Assembly: GCA_023475265.1 (NCBI GenBank)
Contig: JAMCWE010000207.1
Span: forward strand, 1 to 33,642
Origin: Bacteroidota bacterium
GTDB taxonomy: Bacteria; Bacteroidota; Ignavibacteria; Ignavibacteriales; Ignavibacteriaceae
Direction of reading: 5' to 3'
Length of the DNA: 33,642 nt
The notes under the pieces are model-generated. The model was not told the origin of the DNA and made no database searches. It worked only from the letters and a program-made list of their open reading frames with translations. Positions within the stretch are counted from its first letter, which is position 1. Every line of letters begins with the position of its first letter. The translations under genes were made by a program, and so were the position numbers. Shown here piece by piece: positions 6,154-14,546 of the stretch.

Positions 6154-8394
6154 TCAGGCAATCTTTGCGTAACGAAGACTTGATGAATAATGTTCGATGA
6201 GATTTTTTCTGACAGCAAGATTGGTTTCATTCTGCAGGTGAGGATCTTTTTCGATAAGCTCAAATGCTTTCTTCTTTGCGAACTGAATTACATCAGCATC
6301 TTCGACTAAGTTTGCATGCTTAAGCTCCGGAAAACCGCTCTGCTGCGTGCCGAAAATGTCCCCCGGTCCTCTTAACTTTAAATCCATTTCAGCAATTTTA
6401 AACCCATCGGAGTATTTTACCATTGATTGCATCCTTACTGAAGATTTATATTTTTCAAGCTGGACAGGAGAAAGATATTCAAGATCAAATTGAAATTTAT
6501 CCTGTCTTGCTGCGAATTCATCTTTCGTAATGAGAATACAGTAAGCAGTTTTGTTGCTTCTGCCAACTCTGCCACGCAATTGATGAAGCTGAGATAATCC
6601 GAAACGATGCGCATCATTGATCAGAATTATATTTGCGTCGGGAATGTCTATGCCGACTTCAATTACTGTTGTTGCGATGAGCACATCAAACTTTTTTGCT
6701 AGGAACAACATCATTACTTCTTCTTTTTCCTGCCAGGACATTCTTCCGTGAATCAATCCAACATTAATATTTTTGAAATATGTTTCTTTAAGTTCGTCAT
6801 AAAATGTTTGGGCAGCTTTTAATTCAAGCTTCTCTGATTCTTCAACTAACGGGTAAACTATAAATGATTGATATCCATCTTTCATTTTATCAATTATGAA
6901 TTTATAAATTTCAGGAAGCTTGCTGTCACCTCGTAAAATAGTTTTGATCGGCTTTCTATTCTTTGGCATTTCATCTATTACTGAAATATCTAAATCACCG
7001 TAAACAGTCATTGATAATGTTCTTGGAATCGGCGTAGCACTCATGACGATTACATCCGGAGTTATTCCTTTGCTCATCAGGCTTGCTCTTTGTGCTACAC
7101 CGAATCGATGCTGCTCATCAACTATAACGAGACCAAGATTATTAAACTTAACTTTTCCTTCAAACAAAGCGTGAGTTCCAATAATTATGTCGGCTTCGTT
7201 TAGCTTTATATCCTGCAGATTTTTTTCTTTCAATGATTTCTTTTGTCCTCCCAAAAGTAAACTAACTTTAATCTCCTTCCCGCCTTGACTCACCAAAGGC
7301 GAGGCAGGCTCTTTATGAGCAACCGAAAGCCTATTCATCAATCTTGAAATATTTTTTGCATGCTGGTCAGCAAGAATTTCTGTAGGTGCCATCATAACAG
7401 CCTGGAATCCATTATCAACAGCAATCAGCATTGCAATGAGTGCAACGATTGTCTTGCCGCTTCCAACATCTCCTTGAAGCAGACGGTTCATCGGGAGCGG
7501 TTCTTCCATGTCTTTTCTAATTTCACTTAATACTTTTAATTGAGATTTTGTCAATTCAAATGGAAGTGTTTTCAGAAAATTATGGACAAGATTTGTTTTT
7601 ACTTTCAGTGAGTGACCGGATAGCTGGGACTTATAATTGTGATTTCTTAGAGCAACAAGCAATTCAAGATAAAATAATTCTTCAAACTTGAACCGGGCAA
7701 TTGCCGAATTTAATTTTTCTTTACTCGAGGGGAAGTGAAAATTCTTAACTGCTTCAACAAGGTTGAGAAAATTATTTTCGACTAAGATTTCCTCCGGCAA
7801 AGTTTCTTCAAGATTATCAGCATAACTTTCTACTGCATGGCTTATAATTCTTCTTAAGCTTAAATCTCCGATGTTCGTCGTTTTTAATTCTTTCGGAATA
7901 CGGTAGAAAGGGATAATCTTTCCGGTGTTGATGAAACTGTTAGATTCTTCTTCGGAAATTTTATCAAAATCCGGATGAGTAAATTGAAGATTACCGTATT
8001 TTGAAAGAGCAGGCTTACCGGAAACGGCGAAAATATTTCCTTCTTCAAAAACCGATTCAAAATATTTTATTCCCTGGAACCATACACATTCAAAAAATCC
8101 TGTAGAATCTCTGAACTGAACTTTCAACAATCCCTTCCTCCCGAAGTTCAACTTTTCTTTATCGACTACTTTCCCGATCACTGTTAATTCGCCTGCAAAT
8201 CCATTCATCAAATAGCCGTATGCTTTGGCAGCGGTTAGTGTTGTCGTTCTATCGAGATGACGAGTAGGAAAATAAAATAAAAGATCTTTGATTGTTACTA
8301 TTCCAACTTTTCTAAATGCTTCTGCGCGCTTCGGACCAACCGATTTTAAATATTGAATCGACTCGTTTAATATTTTTTCTTTTTCAGTTTTCAT
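6154..8394 (-). CDS. recG: ATP-dependent DNA helicase RecG
   Basis: A branched-DNA helicase that remodels stalled forks and Holliday junctions. The N-terminal wedge/OB domain is recognisable (SVGPKRAEAFRKVGI, then an FFECVWFQGIKYF strand region). Helicase motifs follow: Walker A LLQGDVGSGKT (about residue 310), MAPTEILADQH, Walker B DEQHRFGV, MSATPIPRTLSM, then the second RecA domain with GLIHGRM, TTVIEVGIDIPDAN and QLRGRVGRS, and the RecG tail LRGPGDIFGTQQSG. The ATG at 8394 is preferred because the eight extra residues from the ATG at 8418 are hydrophobic and not family-like. Neither has a clear ribosome site. An unusual insertion of about 17 residues (HKEPASPLVSQGG region) lies between helicase motifs Ia and Ib. 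The gene diverges from dgt. Confidence 0.95.
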   Translation of the reverse strand: MKTEKEKILNESIQYLKSVGPKRAEAFRKVGIVTIKDLLFYFPTRHLDRTTTLTAAKAYGYLMNGFAGELTVIGKVVDKEKLNFGRKGLLKVQFRDSTGFFECVWFQGIKYFESVFEEGNIFAVSGKPALSKYGNLQFTHPDFDKISEEESNSFINTGKIIPFYRIPKELKTTNIGDLSLRRIISHAVESYADNLEETLPEEILVENNFLNLVEAVKNFHFPSSKEKLNSAIARFKFEELFYLELLVALRNHNYKSQLSGHSLKVKTNLVHNFLKTLPFELTKSQLKVLSEIRKDMEEPLPMNRLLQGDVGSGKTIVALIAMLIAVDNGFQAVMMAPTEILADQHAKNISRLMNRLSVAHKEPASPLVSQGGKEIKVSLLLGGQKKSLKEKNLQDIKLNEADIIIGTHALFEGKVKFNNLGLVIVDEQHRFGVAQRASLMSKGITPDVIVMSATPIPRTLSMTVYGDLDISVIDEMPKNRKPIKTILRGDSKLPEIYKFIIDKMKDGYQSFIVYPLVEESEKLELKAAQTFYDELKETYFKNINVGLIHGRMSWQEKEEVMMLFLAKKFDVLIATTVIEVGIDIPDANIILINDAHRFGLSQLHQLRGRVGRSNKTAYCILITKDEFAARQDKFQFDLEYLSPVQLEKYKSSVRMQSMVKYSDGFKIAEMDLKLRGPGDIFGTQQSGFPELKHANLVEDADVIQFAKKKAFELIEKDPHLQNETNLAVRKNLIEHYSSSLRYAKIA
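7262..7325 (-). repeat. GC-rich palindromic insertion inside recG
   Basis: This in-frame segment encodes roughly VAHKEPASPLVSQGGKE, which is not expected in RecG at this place. It contains a 6-bp inverted repeat CGCCTT / AAGGCG (7281-7301) with a 9-nt loop. The stem continues past one mismatch and stands out as G+C rich in an AT-rich gene. It resembles a protein-coding palindromic repeat element that inserted without breaking the frame. Confidence 0.5.
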
Positions 8395-8441
8395 TGCAAT
8401 GAAAAATATATCAAGCATTTAGAAATTACAATAAGATAGAA

Positions 8442-8470
8442 GTTCAAATTATTCTTTACTAAATTTGAAC
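8442..8470. promoter_or_regulatory. Inverted repeat in the recG/dgt divergent promoter region
   Basis: Perfect 9-bp arms GTTCAAATT and AATTTGAAC separated by 11 bp. They lie in the short stretch between the divergent recG and dgt starts. The arm centres are about two helical turns (20 bp) apart, as expected for a dimeric repressor operator. The right arm also spans the TTG at 8465, so an RNA hairpin acting on dgt is an alternative reading. Confidence 0.45.
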
Positions 8471-8486
8471 TCGTTTATCAAAAACC

Positions 8487-8493
8487 AAGGTGA
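8487..8493 (+). promoter_or_regulatory. Shine-Dalgarno site AAGGTGA that sets the dgt start
   Basis: AAGG lies 7 nt before the TTG at 8498, a standard spacing. No comparable site precedes the earlier in-frame TTG at 8465. Starting at 8498 gives an N-terminus (LEWTKLLS, with TTG read as Met) that matches the usual dGTPase start. Confidence 0.55.
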
Positions 8494-8497
8494 CAAA

Positions 8498-9868
8498 TTG
8501 GAATGGACAAAACTTCTTTCAAGAAAATTAATTTGTGATGAAAAATCTTTTCAACAAAATTTACACGACGGAAGAAGTCCGTTCCAAAGAGACTTTGACC
8601 GGATTGTTTTCTCGTCGGCATTTAGAAGATTACAGGATAAGACTCAGGTTTTTCCTTTGCCCGAAAATGATTTTGTTCATACAAGGTTAACTCACAGCTT
8701 TGAAGTTTCTTGCGTGGGAAGATCGTTAGGAACTTTAGTCGGCTCAACAATCATCGAAAGGAATAATGAATTAAAAAAAGAATACTCGCATTTCCATTTT
8801 GGTGAAATTGTTGCCGCCGCTTGCCTTGCTCATGATATTGGCAATCCGCCTTTCGGCCATTCAGGTGAAGATGCAATTGCGGAATATTTTAAACATGGCG
8901 GTGGTAAACAATTTAAAGCCGGGCTAACCGAACTCCAGTGGAATGATTTTACAAAGTTCGAAGGCAATGCACAAGGATTCAGAATAATGACCAAACTTCA
9001 GAATCCAAAAATAAAAGGTGGGTTAAGATTAACTTGCGCAGTCTTGAGTGCATTCACAAAATATCCGAAAGAATCTTTCCAGGCTGACACAAAAATAATT
9101 CCTTCGGGAAAAAATAAATTGTACAAAAAATTCGGGTTCTTTCAATCTGAAAAAGATTTATTCGTTGAGACTGCTGACGAAACCGGGCTTGAAAAACGCA
9201 GCATCGAAAAAAATTATATATGGCGGCATCGTCATCCGCTAACTTTTCTTGTGGAAGCAGCGGACGATATTTGTTACCGCATTATGGATCTTGAAGATGG
9301 TTTCCGTTTAGGATTGCTTTCCTTTAAGGACACCGAAGAACTTTTACTTCCGTTTATAAAAGGGAAAAAATTAAATTCATATAAAGAACGGGATGAGAAT
9401 GATAAAGTCGGTTATCTTCGTGCGAAGTCTATTAACTCCGTTATTGAAAACATCGCTGAAGTTTTTTTAGACAACGAGAAAAATATTTTGAGCGGTAAGC
9501 TTGAGAAAGATCTAGTTTCAATTATTCTAACCGGAGACTTGCTGGAGAAGATTAAAGAAATTTCAATCGATAAAATTTATTCATATAAAAGTGTAATCGA
9601 AAGAGAAGCTGCAGGATATGAAGTTCTCGGCGGACTGCTAGATTCTTTTATTCAAGCAGTAAATGATGCAGCAGAAGGAAGGTCAACGCCAAAAGGAAAA
9701 ACTTTACTTAAGCTTTTGCCAAAACAATTTTTAGGGAAAGATGCAAAGCCTGATGATGATCTGTATGTTCGTCTTTTAAAAATTACCGATTTTGTTTCCG
9801 GCATGACGGACTCTTATGCAGTTTCACTTTATAGAAAGATAAAAGGAATTTCTTTGCCGGGGAGATGA
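8498..9868 (+). CDS. dgt: Deoxyguanosinetriphosphate triphosphohydrolase (dGTPase), HD domain
   Basis: Hydrolyses dGTP (or dNTPs) to the deoxynucleoside and triphosphate, helping set dNTP pools. The metal-binding HD domain is clear: HTRLTHS near residue 61, LAHDIGNPPFGHSGED near residues 110-125 (His-Asp pair plus following His), and EAADDICYRIMDLEDG further on. The early block DGRSPFQRDFDRIVFSSAFRRLQDKTQVF is also typical. The 456-residue length fits the E. coli-like long form better than the short type. The start is TTG at 8498, chosen from the AAGGTGA site. The frame is open back to a TTG at 8465. It is the only plus-strand gene after nadK and its partner. The 3' end runs into the 21-bp tandem array. 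Confidence 0.92.
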   Translation: MEWTKLLSRKLICDEKSFQQNLHDGRSPFQRDFDRIVFSSAFRRLQDKTQVFPLPENDFVHTRLTHSFEVSCVGRSLGTLVGSTIIERNNELKKEYSHFHFGEIVAAACLAHDIGNPPFGHSGEDAIAEYFKHGGGKQFKAGLTELQWNDFTKFEGNAQGFRIMTKLQNPKIKGGLRLTCAVLSAFTKYPKESFQADTKIIPSGKNKLYKKFGFFQSEKDLFVETADETGLEKRSIEKNYIWRHRHPLTFLVEAADDICYRIMDLEDGFRLGLLSFKDTEELLLPFIKGKKLNSYKERDENDKVGYLRAKSINSVIENIAEVFLDNEKNILSGKLEKDLVSIILTGDLLEKIKEISIDKIYSYKSVIEREAAGYEVLGGLLDSFIQAVNDAAEGRSTPKGKTLLKLLPKQFLGKDAKPDDDLYVRLLKITDFVSGMTDSYAVSLYRKIKGISLPGR

Positions 9869-9872
9869 GAGA

Positions 9873-10408
9873 CGTGAGATCTTTAATGGATTACATGTCC
9901 GATGAAATTATTCTTAAAGCCTGCAATACATGCTTCTTTGGCGCGAACATAAACTTCATGTAAGATGAAATTAATTTCAGGCTGAGAAAAAGCTGTTGCA
10001 AGTAAATAGAAACATTCTTACGGACACTGGAAACTAATTACAAGTTCGGCAAAACATATTACTAGCAGAAGTAATTTTACTCCAAGCCTGGTAAAGTTTA
10101 TTCCAAGTAAGTTGAGTTAGCTGAAAGCCGGATGAAATCACCTACAAGCACGTCGAAATTAGCTCCAAGTTTGATGAGCTTGATTGCAAGTAAATCGAAA
10201 CCAATTCCAAGTAATCCTGGTATACTATAAGTTTGGTAAAATAAGCTGCAAGCATGTCTAAATTCATTCCACGTTCGGTGAAATTAGCTCCAAGTTGGCA
10301 GGATTTGCTGCAAGTTGGGCTAAGTCTATCGCAAGTACGACGAAATTGGCTTTGGGTATGGTAAACATGCTGCAAGTTCGTCAAAATGGGCTGAAAGCGA
10401 AGAAAACT
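9873..10408. repeat. Degenerate tandem array, 20-21 bp period, about 25 units
   Basis: A gene-free stretch between converging genes, made end to end of degenerate copies of a unit whose best-conserved part is AAATTAGCTNCAAGT followed by about 6 variable bases. The CAAG-like core recurs near 9894, 9915, 9936, 9957, 9978, 9999, 10041, 10083, 10104, 10124, 10145, 10166, 10187, 10208, 10228, 10249, 10270, 10291, 10311, 10332, 10373 and 10394. Steps are 21 bp with occasional 20 bp (mean about 20.8, two helical turns). The 20-bp steps break any reading frame, so it is not coding. There are no unique spacers, so it is not a CRISPR. Confidence 0.85.
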
Positions 10409-10436
10409 CTAAAAAGTATTAAAAGTTATGAATTGT

Positions 10437-10460
10437 AGAGACGCTCAGTCGAGCGTCTCT
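10437..10460. terminator. Perfect 10-bp hairpin after the secreted-protein gene
   Basis: AGAGACGCTC / GAGCGTCTCT around a 4-nt AGTC loop, 10 bp past the stop of the minus-strand gene. The stem is G+C rich for this genome. No long T run follows on either strand, so it may be a terminator or RNA-stabilising stem, or a copy of a dispersed palindromic repeat. It shares the ATTGTAG lead-in with the hairpin at 2068-2089. Confidence 0.6.
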
Positions 10461-10470
10461 AGGAAAATTA

Positions 10471-13368
10471 TTATTTTAGAAGCAGCATCTTTTTTGTGGA
10501 GATATAATTACCGGAGCGAAGTTGATAAAAGTAAATTCCGCTTGCAAGATAAGATGCATCGAACTTAACCGAATACTTTCCCTTGCTCTGGAATTCATTT
10601 AATAAAGTTGTTACTTCCTGCCCCAGAAAATTATAAATCTTTAACGTAACAAAACAGCTTTGCGGAATTTGATATTCAATCGCAGTAGTTGGATTAAAGG
10701 GATTCGGATAGTTTTGTTCAAGCAAATAAGAATCCGGTTCAGTCAATCTTTTTACGTGAGTAATGACAGTATTATTTCTTACTGCAAATCTGAAAACATC
10801 ATTCGAAGCAATTTCTTTATAAGTAATAACATGCAAAGTATCGCCAGCATGCGGCAGATTAGAATTACTAAAATTAAATTCTATTTGATAAGATGTAGTT
10901 GGTCCTGAAGCTTCCTGTGGTTGTAAAATAATTGATTGAGATGGTTTCCATCTTGACAAATTTTGAGTACTTAAATTAACAAAGGCAATATATTGAGCTG
11001 GATATTTTCCACCGGTTATATTATAGATATGAAATGGAGTAATAACTTTAACATTATTTATGTTGGTGCTTGCGGTGTCTCCCGGAAAAATATAGTTGCT
11101 GTTGAGATTTGTATCCATATTATTAAAAGCAATTATCCAATCCTGCGGAACAGCAACTTTCGGATTACCTGCAATAGGTGGAAAAGTTATTTTGGCAGTT
11201 GAATCTAAATCACTTCTATTAAATTTTGATTCGTCATAATTAATTCCTGTTGGAATATCGTTCACGGTTAATTTTATTCCATCAAATTCCGGAGTTGATA
11301 TTCCTTGCTGTAAAAAGTAATCGCTTAAAACCACTTTCCCATTATTTACATCCTTTATAGACATTGTCTTTTGAGCAGGATTGCTAGCATTAAAAGTCAA
11401 TTCATAAGTATCAGTGGTTATTTGGGATGTATCTATTTCCTGCAAATAAAAAGTCGGCGTAGAATTCCCGGATAAATGGATAAAGTTATTGGTAACATAT
11501 GAATTCTCTGAATAATTAATACTGAAGGGACCTGCTACCAAAGAGGAATCCAGTACCCCATCGGATGCAGTAACCTTAAGGTAATAATTATTCGCATTGG
11601 GAACGGAGCTGACATCCCATGCAAATGAATTTATACCGGTTGAATAATTACTTTTAGAAATTTCGGTAAATGGTCCACTCTGATTAGTTGAATATTCCAA
11701 ATCAATACTTAGCTGATTATTGTCGGCATCTTCTGCAAGCCAGGGAATGCTAATAGTTTTTTGTGCAATTACCGAATTTACAAACGGAATATTTAATTCA
11801 AGTTCCGGCTGCGCATCACCGGGATTATTAACTGTAAATTTGGCGGATGAAATATTGTAATAATACTGGCTCATTCTAAAAGGATTATAAGAGACCAGCC
11901 TTAATAAATAATTTACACCATCTTTATAATTAACAGTATTCCACATATAAGATGAATCAATGGGAATATCCCAAGCAGCCGGGTACCAACTACTGCCGCG
12001 GTCAGATGAATATTCTATTAAAAGCTTTGCGTTAACATCCGTTCCGCTATATTTCCAGGTCACGGGTACATCACCGCTGAACGCTCCTGAATTTTGTGAA
12101 GTAAGCTCTATCTTATAATTATTATTTCCGCCGCTTCCGCCAATTTGATTTCCTATGCCGGGCCAGTTATGATCGAAGTACATTGTTACAGCATCGTTTT
12201 TCATATCTTGAAAATCATTTGAGAAGAATATGACTAATTCAATTTCTTTGGTTTCACCAGCCGCAAGACTAAAAGAACCTGTTCCAAAATTTATAATATT
12301 ATCACCTGGTTGAGTATATAGAGTGCTTGATGTGTCTATTCCCCCGGATAACCAGTTCCACATTAATGCGCTGTTATTAGGAACATTGGGTAATGAATTT
12401 GTATATGGTGCGGTATGAAAAGAAGTTAAATCTTTATTATCCGGAGTATTTAAAAACTTAAAGCTCATATATCCCGGATGTTTTCCACCCATTCCCAAGC
12501 CATCGTTATCCCATAAATATATCGTGTTTTTGGCAAAGTAATTATTGACATCTCCTGCCGGTCCATTTGGACCAATAAGATGGACCCTATCATCTGAATA
12601 ATCATTATATCCCCCAATATGCGGATCGCCTTGAAAGCCGAAATAAACTTCACTCAGGTTTTTTTGACTAACATTCGTGATTTTATATTTAATTAATAAT
12701 GCATCTTTTAAAGAGCCGCCAAATTCATATACGCGAACTTCAGCTTTTAATCCCAATCCTCTTTTTGTTGTATCTCCTGGAAACGGATAATATGGAAACT
12801 TAGCATTTGAAAAATCATCCATAACATAATACGCTTCGTTCAAACTTGTATAAACACTATCACCATACGGCCAGGATGTCCAACTGCTTGGCCATGAAGC
12901 GGGATTATTTTTTGTAGCAATTTCATTCTGATTCGGATTAGCATAACCTGAATCAGGCAGCCAACCCCATTTAACACTTCCATCTGGCGAGTAAGTTCCT
13001 TGAGAAGGCAGTACAAAAGAATCGTCTGTTATCCTTAATGTATCTCCGTTATCGTTTATAACTTTTGCAGCAACAATGGGACCGAATTCAAACATATAGC
13101 CCAACCCATTCCAAACCATATCTGCAACATTTCCCAAATAATTTGGTTTACTAAATGAGCCGTAATTAAAAAACACGGTCTTTACATTATTTGAATCCAA
13201 AATAACCTGTTTAATTGCTGATTGTTCTCCTTGCGGTAATGGTTGTGCAAAAACAATTATTGGAAGAAAAAAAACAATTGAGCAAATTAAACTCAATTTA
13301 ATCTTTGCTTGGCTAAAAGAAATAAAATGAAATCTAACAAAAGTATTGAATGATAATTTGGAGAGCAT
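10471..13368 (-). CDS. Large secreted protein with type IX secretion C-terminal sorting domain
   Basis: A 965-residue exported protein. The N-terminus is a long signal peptide (basic start, hydrophobic LSLICSIVFFLPIIVFA, then QPLPQ near residue 43). The last 85 or so residues form a type A sorting domain: YLLEQNYPNPFNPTTAIEYQ, LKIYNFLGQEV, SGIYFYQLRSG and a basic KKMLLLK end. This marks it for type IX secretion across the outer membrane. The body is beta-rich, with segments resembling Ig/fibronectin-like modules around residues 430-640 (for example VTWKYSGTDVNAKLLIEYSSD and IPWLAEDADNNQLSIDLEYS). No catalytic motif was recognised, and the function is unknown. It appears to be transcribed alone. 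A GGGGG ribosome-site-like run precedes the ATG by 8 nt. Confidence 0.85.
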   Translation of the reverse strand: MLSKLSFNTFVRFHFISFSQAKIKLSLICSIVFFLPIIVFAQPLPQGEQSAIKQVILDSNNVKTVFFNYGSFSKPNYLGNVADMVWNGLGYMFEFGPIVAAKVINDNGDTLRITDDSFVLPSQGTYSPDGSVKWGWLPDSGYANPNQNEIATKNNPASWPSSWTSWPYGDSVYTSLNEAYYVMDDFSNAKFPYYPFPGDTTKRGLGLKAEVRVYEFGGSLKDALLIKYKITNVSQKNLSEVYFGFQGDPHIGGYNDYSDDRVHLIGPNGPAGDVNNYFAKNTIYLWDNDGLGMGGKHPGYMSFKFLNTPDNKDLTSFHTAPYTNSLPNVPNNSALMWNWLSGGIDTSSTLYTQPGDNIINFGTGSFSLAAGETKEIELVIFFSNDFQDMKNDAVTMYFDHNWPGIGNQIGGSGGNNNYKIELTSQNSGAFSGDVPVTWKYSGTDVNAKLLIEYSSDRGSSWYPAAWDIPIDSSYMWNTVNYKDGVNYLLRLVSYNPFRMSQYYYNISSAKFTVNNPGDAQPELELNIPFVNSVIAQKTISIPWLAEDADNNQLSIDLEYSTNQSGPFTEISKSNYSTGINSFAWDVSSVPNANNYYLKVTASDGVLDSSLVAGPFSINYSENSYVTNNFIHLSGNSTPTFYLQEIDTSQITTDTYELTFNASNPAQKTMSIKDVNNGKVVLSDYFLQQGISTPEFDGIKLTVNDIPTGINYDESKFNRSDLDSTAKITFPPIAGNPKVAVPQDWIIAFNNMDTNLNSNYIFPGDTASTNINNVKVITPFHIYNITGGKYPAQYIAFVNLSTQNLSRWKPSQSIILQPQEASGPTTSYQIEFNFSNSNLPHAGDTLHVITYKEIASNDVFRFAVRNNTVITHVKRLTEPDSYLLEQNYPNPFNPTTAIEYQIPQSCFVTLKIYNFLGQEVTTLLNEFQSKGKYSVKFDASYLASGIYFYQLRSGNYISTKKMLLLK

Positions 13369-13513
13369 GGCAAACCCCCGATATTTAGTTTAATAAGTTT
13401 TAAAAAGATTTAATCATCGTATGGCAAAAGATATTCCATAAATTATTTAATTTTTTCTAAAAGAACATAAGTTTTACATTCTAATAATTCAAAAATAATA
13501 TTTGATCACTTGT

Positions 13514-13540
13514 GAATAGTATTCTACCCGTTGACTATTC
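13514..13540 (-). terminator. Possible hairpin at the gpsA 3' end
   Basis: A 7-bp inverted repeat GAATAGT / ACTATTC with a 13-nt loop overlaps the gpsA stop codon. It is AT-rich with a long loop and no strong U tract, so it is only a weak terminator candidate. The remaining part of the gap (13369-13513) must hold the promoter of the secreted-protein gene; no clear consensus was seen. Confidence 0.3.
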
Positions 13541-14534
13541 ATTCCATCTTCATATCGCGGGTCATCAAATCGTTTGTAGCTTTAACGGGATCTTTATCTT
13601 CGAAAAGAATTTTATAAACTTCATCGGTAATCGGCGTTTCTACCTGCAGCTTTTTAGAAAGCTCAGAAGCTGAGCGGCTTGTTTCAACTCCTTCAGCAAC
13701 CATGTCCATTGATTTTAAAACATCTTTTAATTTTTTACCTGCTCCAATTTGTTCGCCGACAAATCGATTACGACTGTGGCGGCTCATGCAGGTTACAATT
13801 AAATCTCCCATGCCTGATAAGCCCGAAAAAGTTTCCGGGCAAGCACCCATTGCAACACCTAAGCGCGCAATCTCCGCAACTCCGCGCGTCATGATGGCAG
13901 CTTTTGTGTTGTCTCCAAACTTGGCTCCGTCAATAATTCCCGCGCCGATAGCAATTACATTTTTGAAAGCGCCGCCTAATTCAACGCCAAGAATATCAGT
14001 TGATGAATAAACTCTAAAATATGAAGTCATAAAGGCAGCTTGAATTGTTTTTGATGTATCGTGATTTTTAGAAGCGGCAACTACTGCGGTTGGAATTCTG
14101 CGGCTGACTTCTTCTGCATGGCTTGGACCTGAAAGCACTCCAATTTGTCCGGCATCCAACGAAGGTACAACATCAATCAGCATTTGGGACATTGTCATCA
14201 AAGATTTTTTTTCAATCCCTTTTGCAACGCTTACAAGTAATGTATCCTTTAAATTTGTTGATCTAATATCTTTAATAACTGAACGCAAAAATTGAGACGG
14301 CACAGCGAGGACAATCATATTTTTCTTGAAAGTGGATTCTTCAAGATCATGAGTAATCTTAATTTCTGATGGAATTTTTATTCCGGGAAGGTAAACTGAA
14401 TTTTCTCTTGTCTTATCTAAAACTTTTACATAATGCTTTTGATATTCCCAAAGGGTTACATCGTGTCCATTATAATGAAGCAGAATAGCCAGGGTCGTTC
14501 CCCAACCGCCTGCCCCTAAGACAGAAATTTTCAT
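13539..14534 (-). CDS. gpsA: Glycerol-3-phosphate dehydrogenase [NAD(P)+]
   Basis: Reduces dihydroxyacetone phosphate to sn-glycerol 3-phosphate, the backbone for phospholipids. The N-terminal Rossmann motif is LGAGGWGTTLA (residues 6-16). VLAVPSQFLR, VSVAKGIE and VLSGPSHAEEV follow in the expected order. The catalytic lysine lies in LGGAFKNVIAIGAGI, and the substrate-binding TRGVAEIARLG and SGMGDLIVTC blocks are present. The 331-residue length is normal. It is 12 bp downstream of plsY in the same direction. The pair supplies glycerol 3-phosphate and then acylates it, so co-transcription makes sense. Confidence 0.96.
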   Translation of the reverse strand: MKISVLGAGGWGTTLAILLHYNGHDVTLWEYQKHYVKVLDKTRENSVYLPGIKIPSEIKITHDLEESTFKKNMIVLAVPSQFLRSVIKDIRSTNLKDTLLVSVAKGIEKKSLMTMSQMLIDVVPSLDAGQIGVLSGPSHAEEVSRRIPTAVVAASKNHDTSKTIQAAFMTSYFRVYSSTDILGVELGGAFKNVIAIGAGIIDGAKFGDNTKAAIMTRGVAEIARLGVAMGACPETFSGLSGMGDLIVTCMSRHSRNRFVGEQIGAGKKLKDVLKSMDMVAEGVETSRSASELSKKLQVETPITDEVYKILFEDKDPVKATNDLMTRDMKME

Positions 14535-14546
14535 TAATTAAAAAAA

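Noticed and set aside
8465-8497. Start of dgt at TTG 8465
   Set aside because: It lies inside the inverted repeat, has no ribosome site, and adds 11 residues not typical of the family. TTG 8498 has AAGGTGA at proper spacing.
10142-10384. 80-residue minus-strand ORF in the tandem array
   Set aside because: It is a chance open frame within the repeats. The 20-bp steps shift the frame between units, and the protein shows no domain.
9873-10408. CRISPR array
   Set aside because: Units are degenerate and contiguous at 20-21 bp with no unique spacers, and no cas genes are present.
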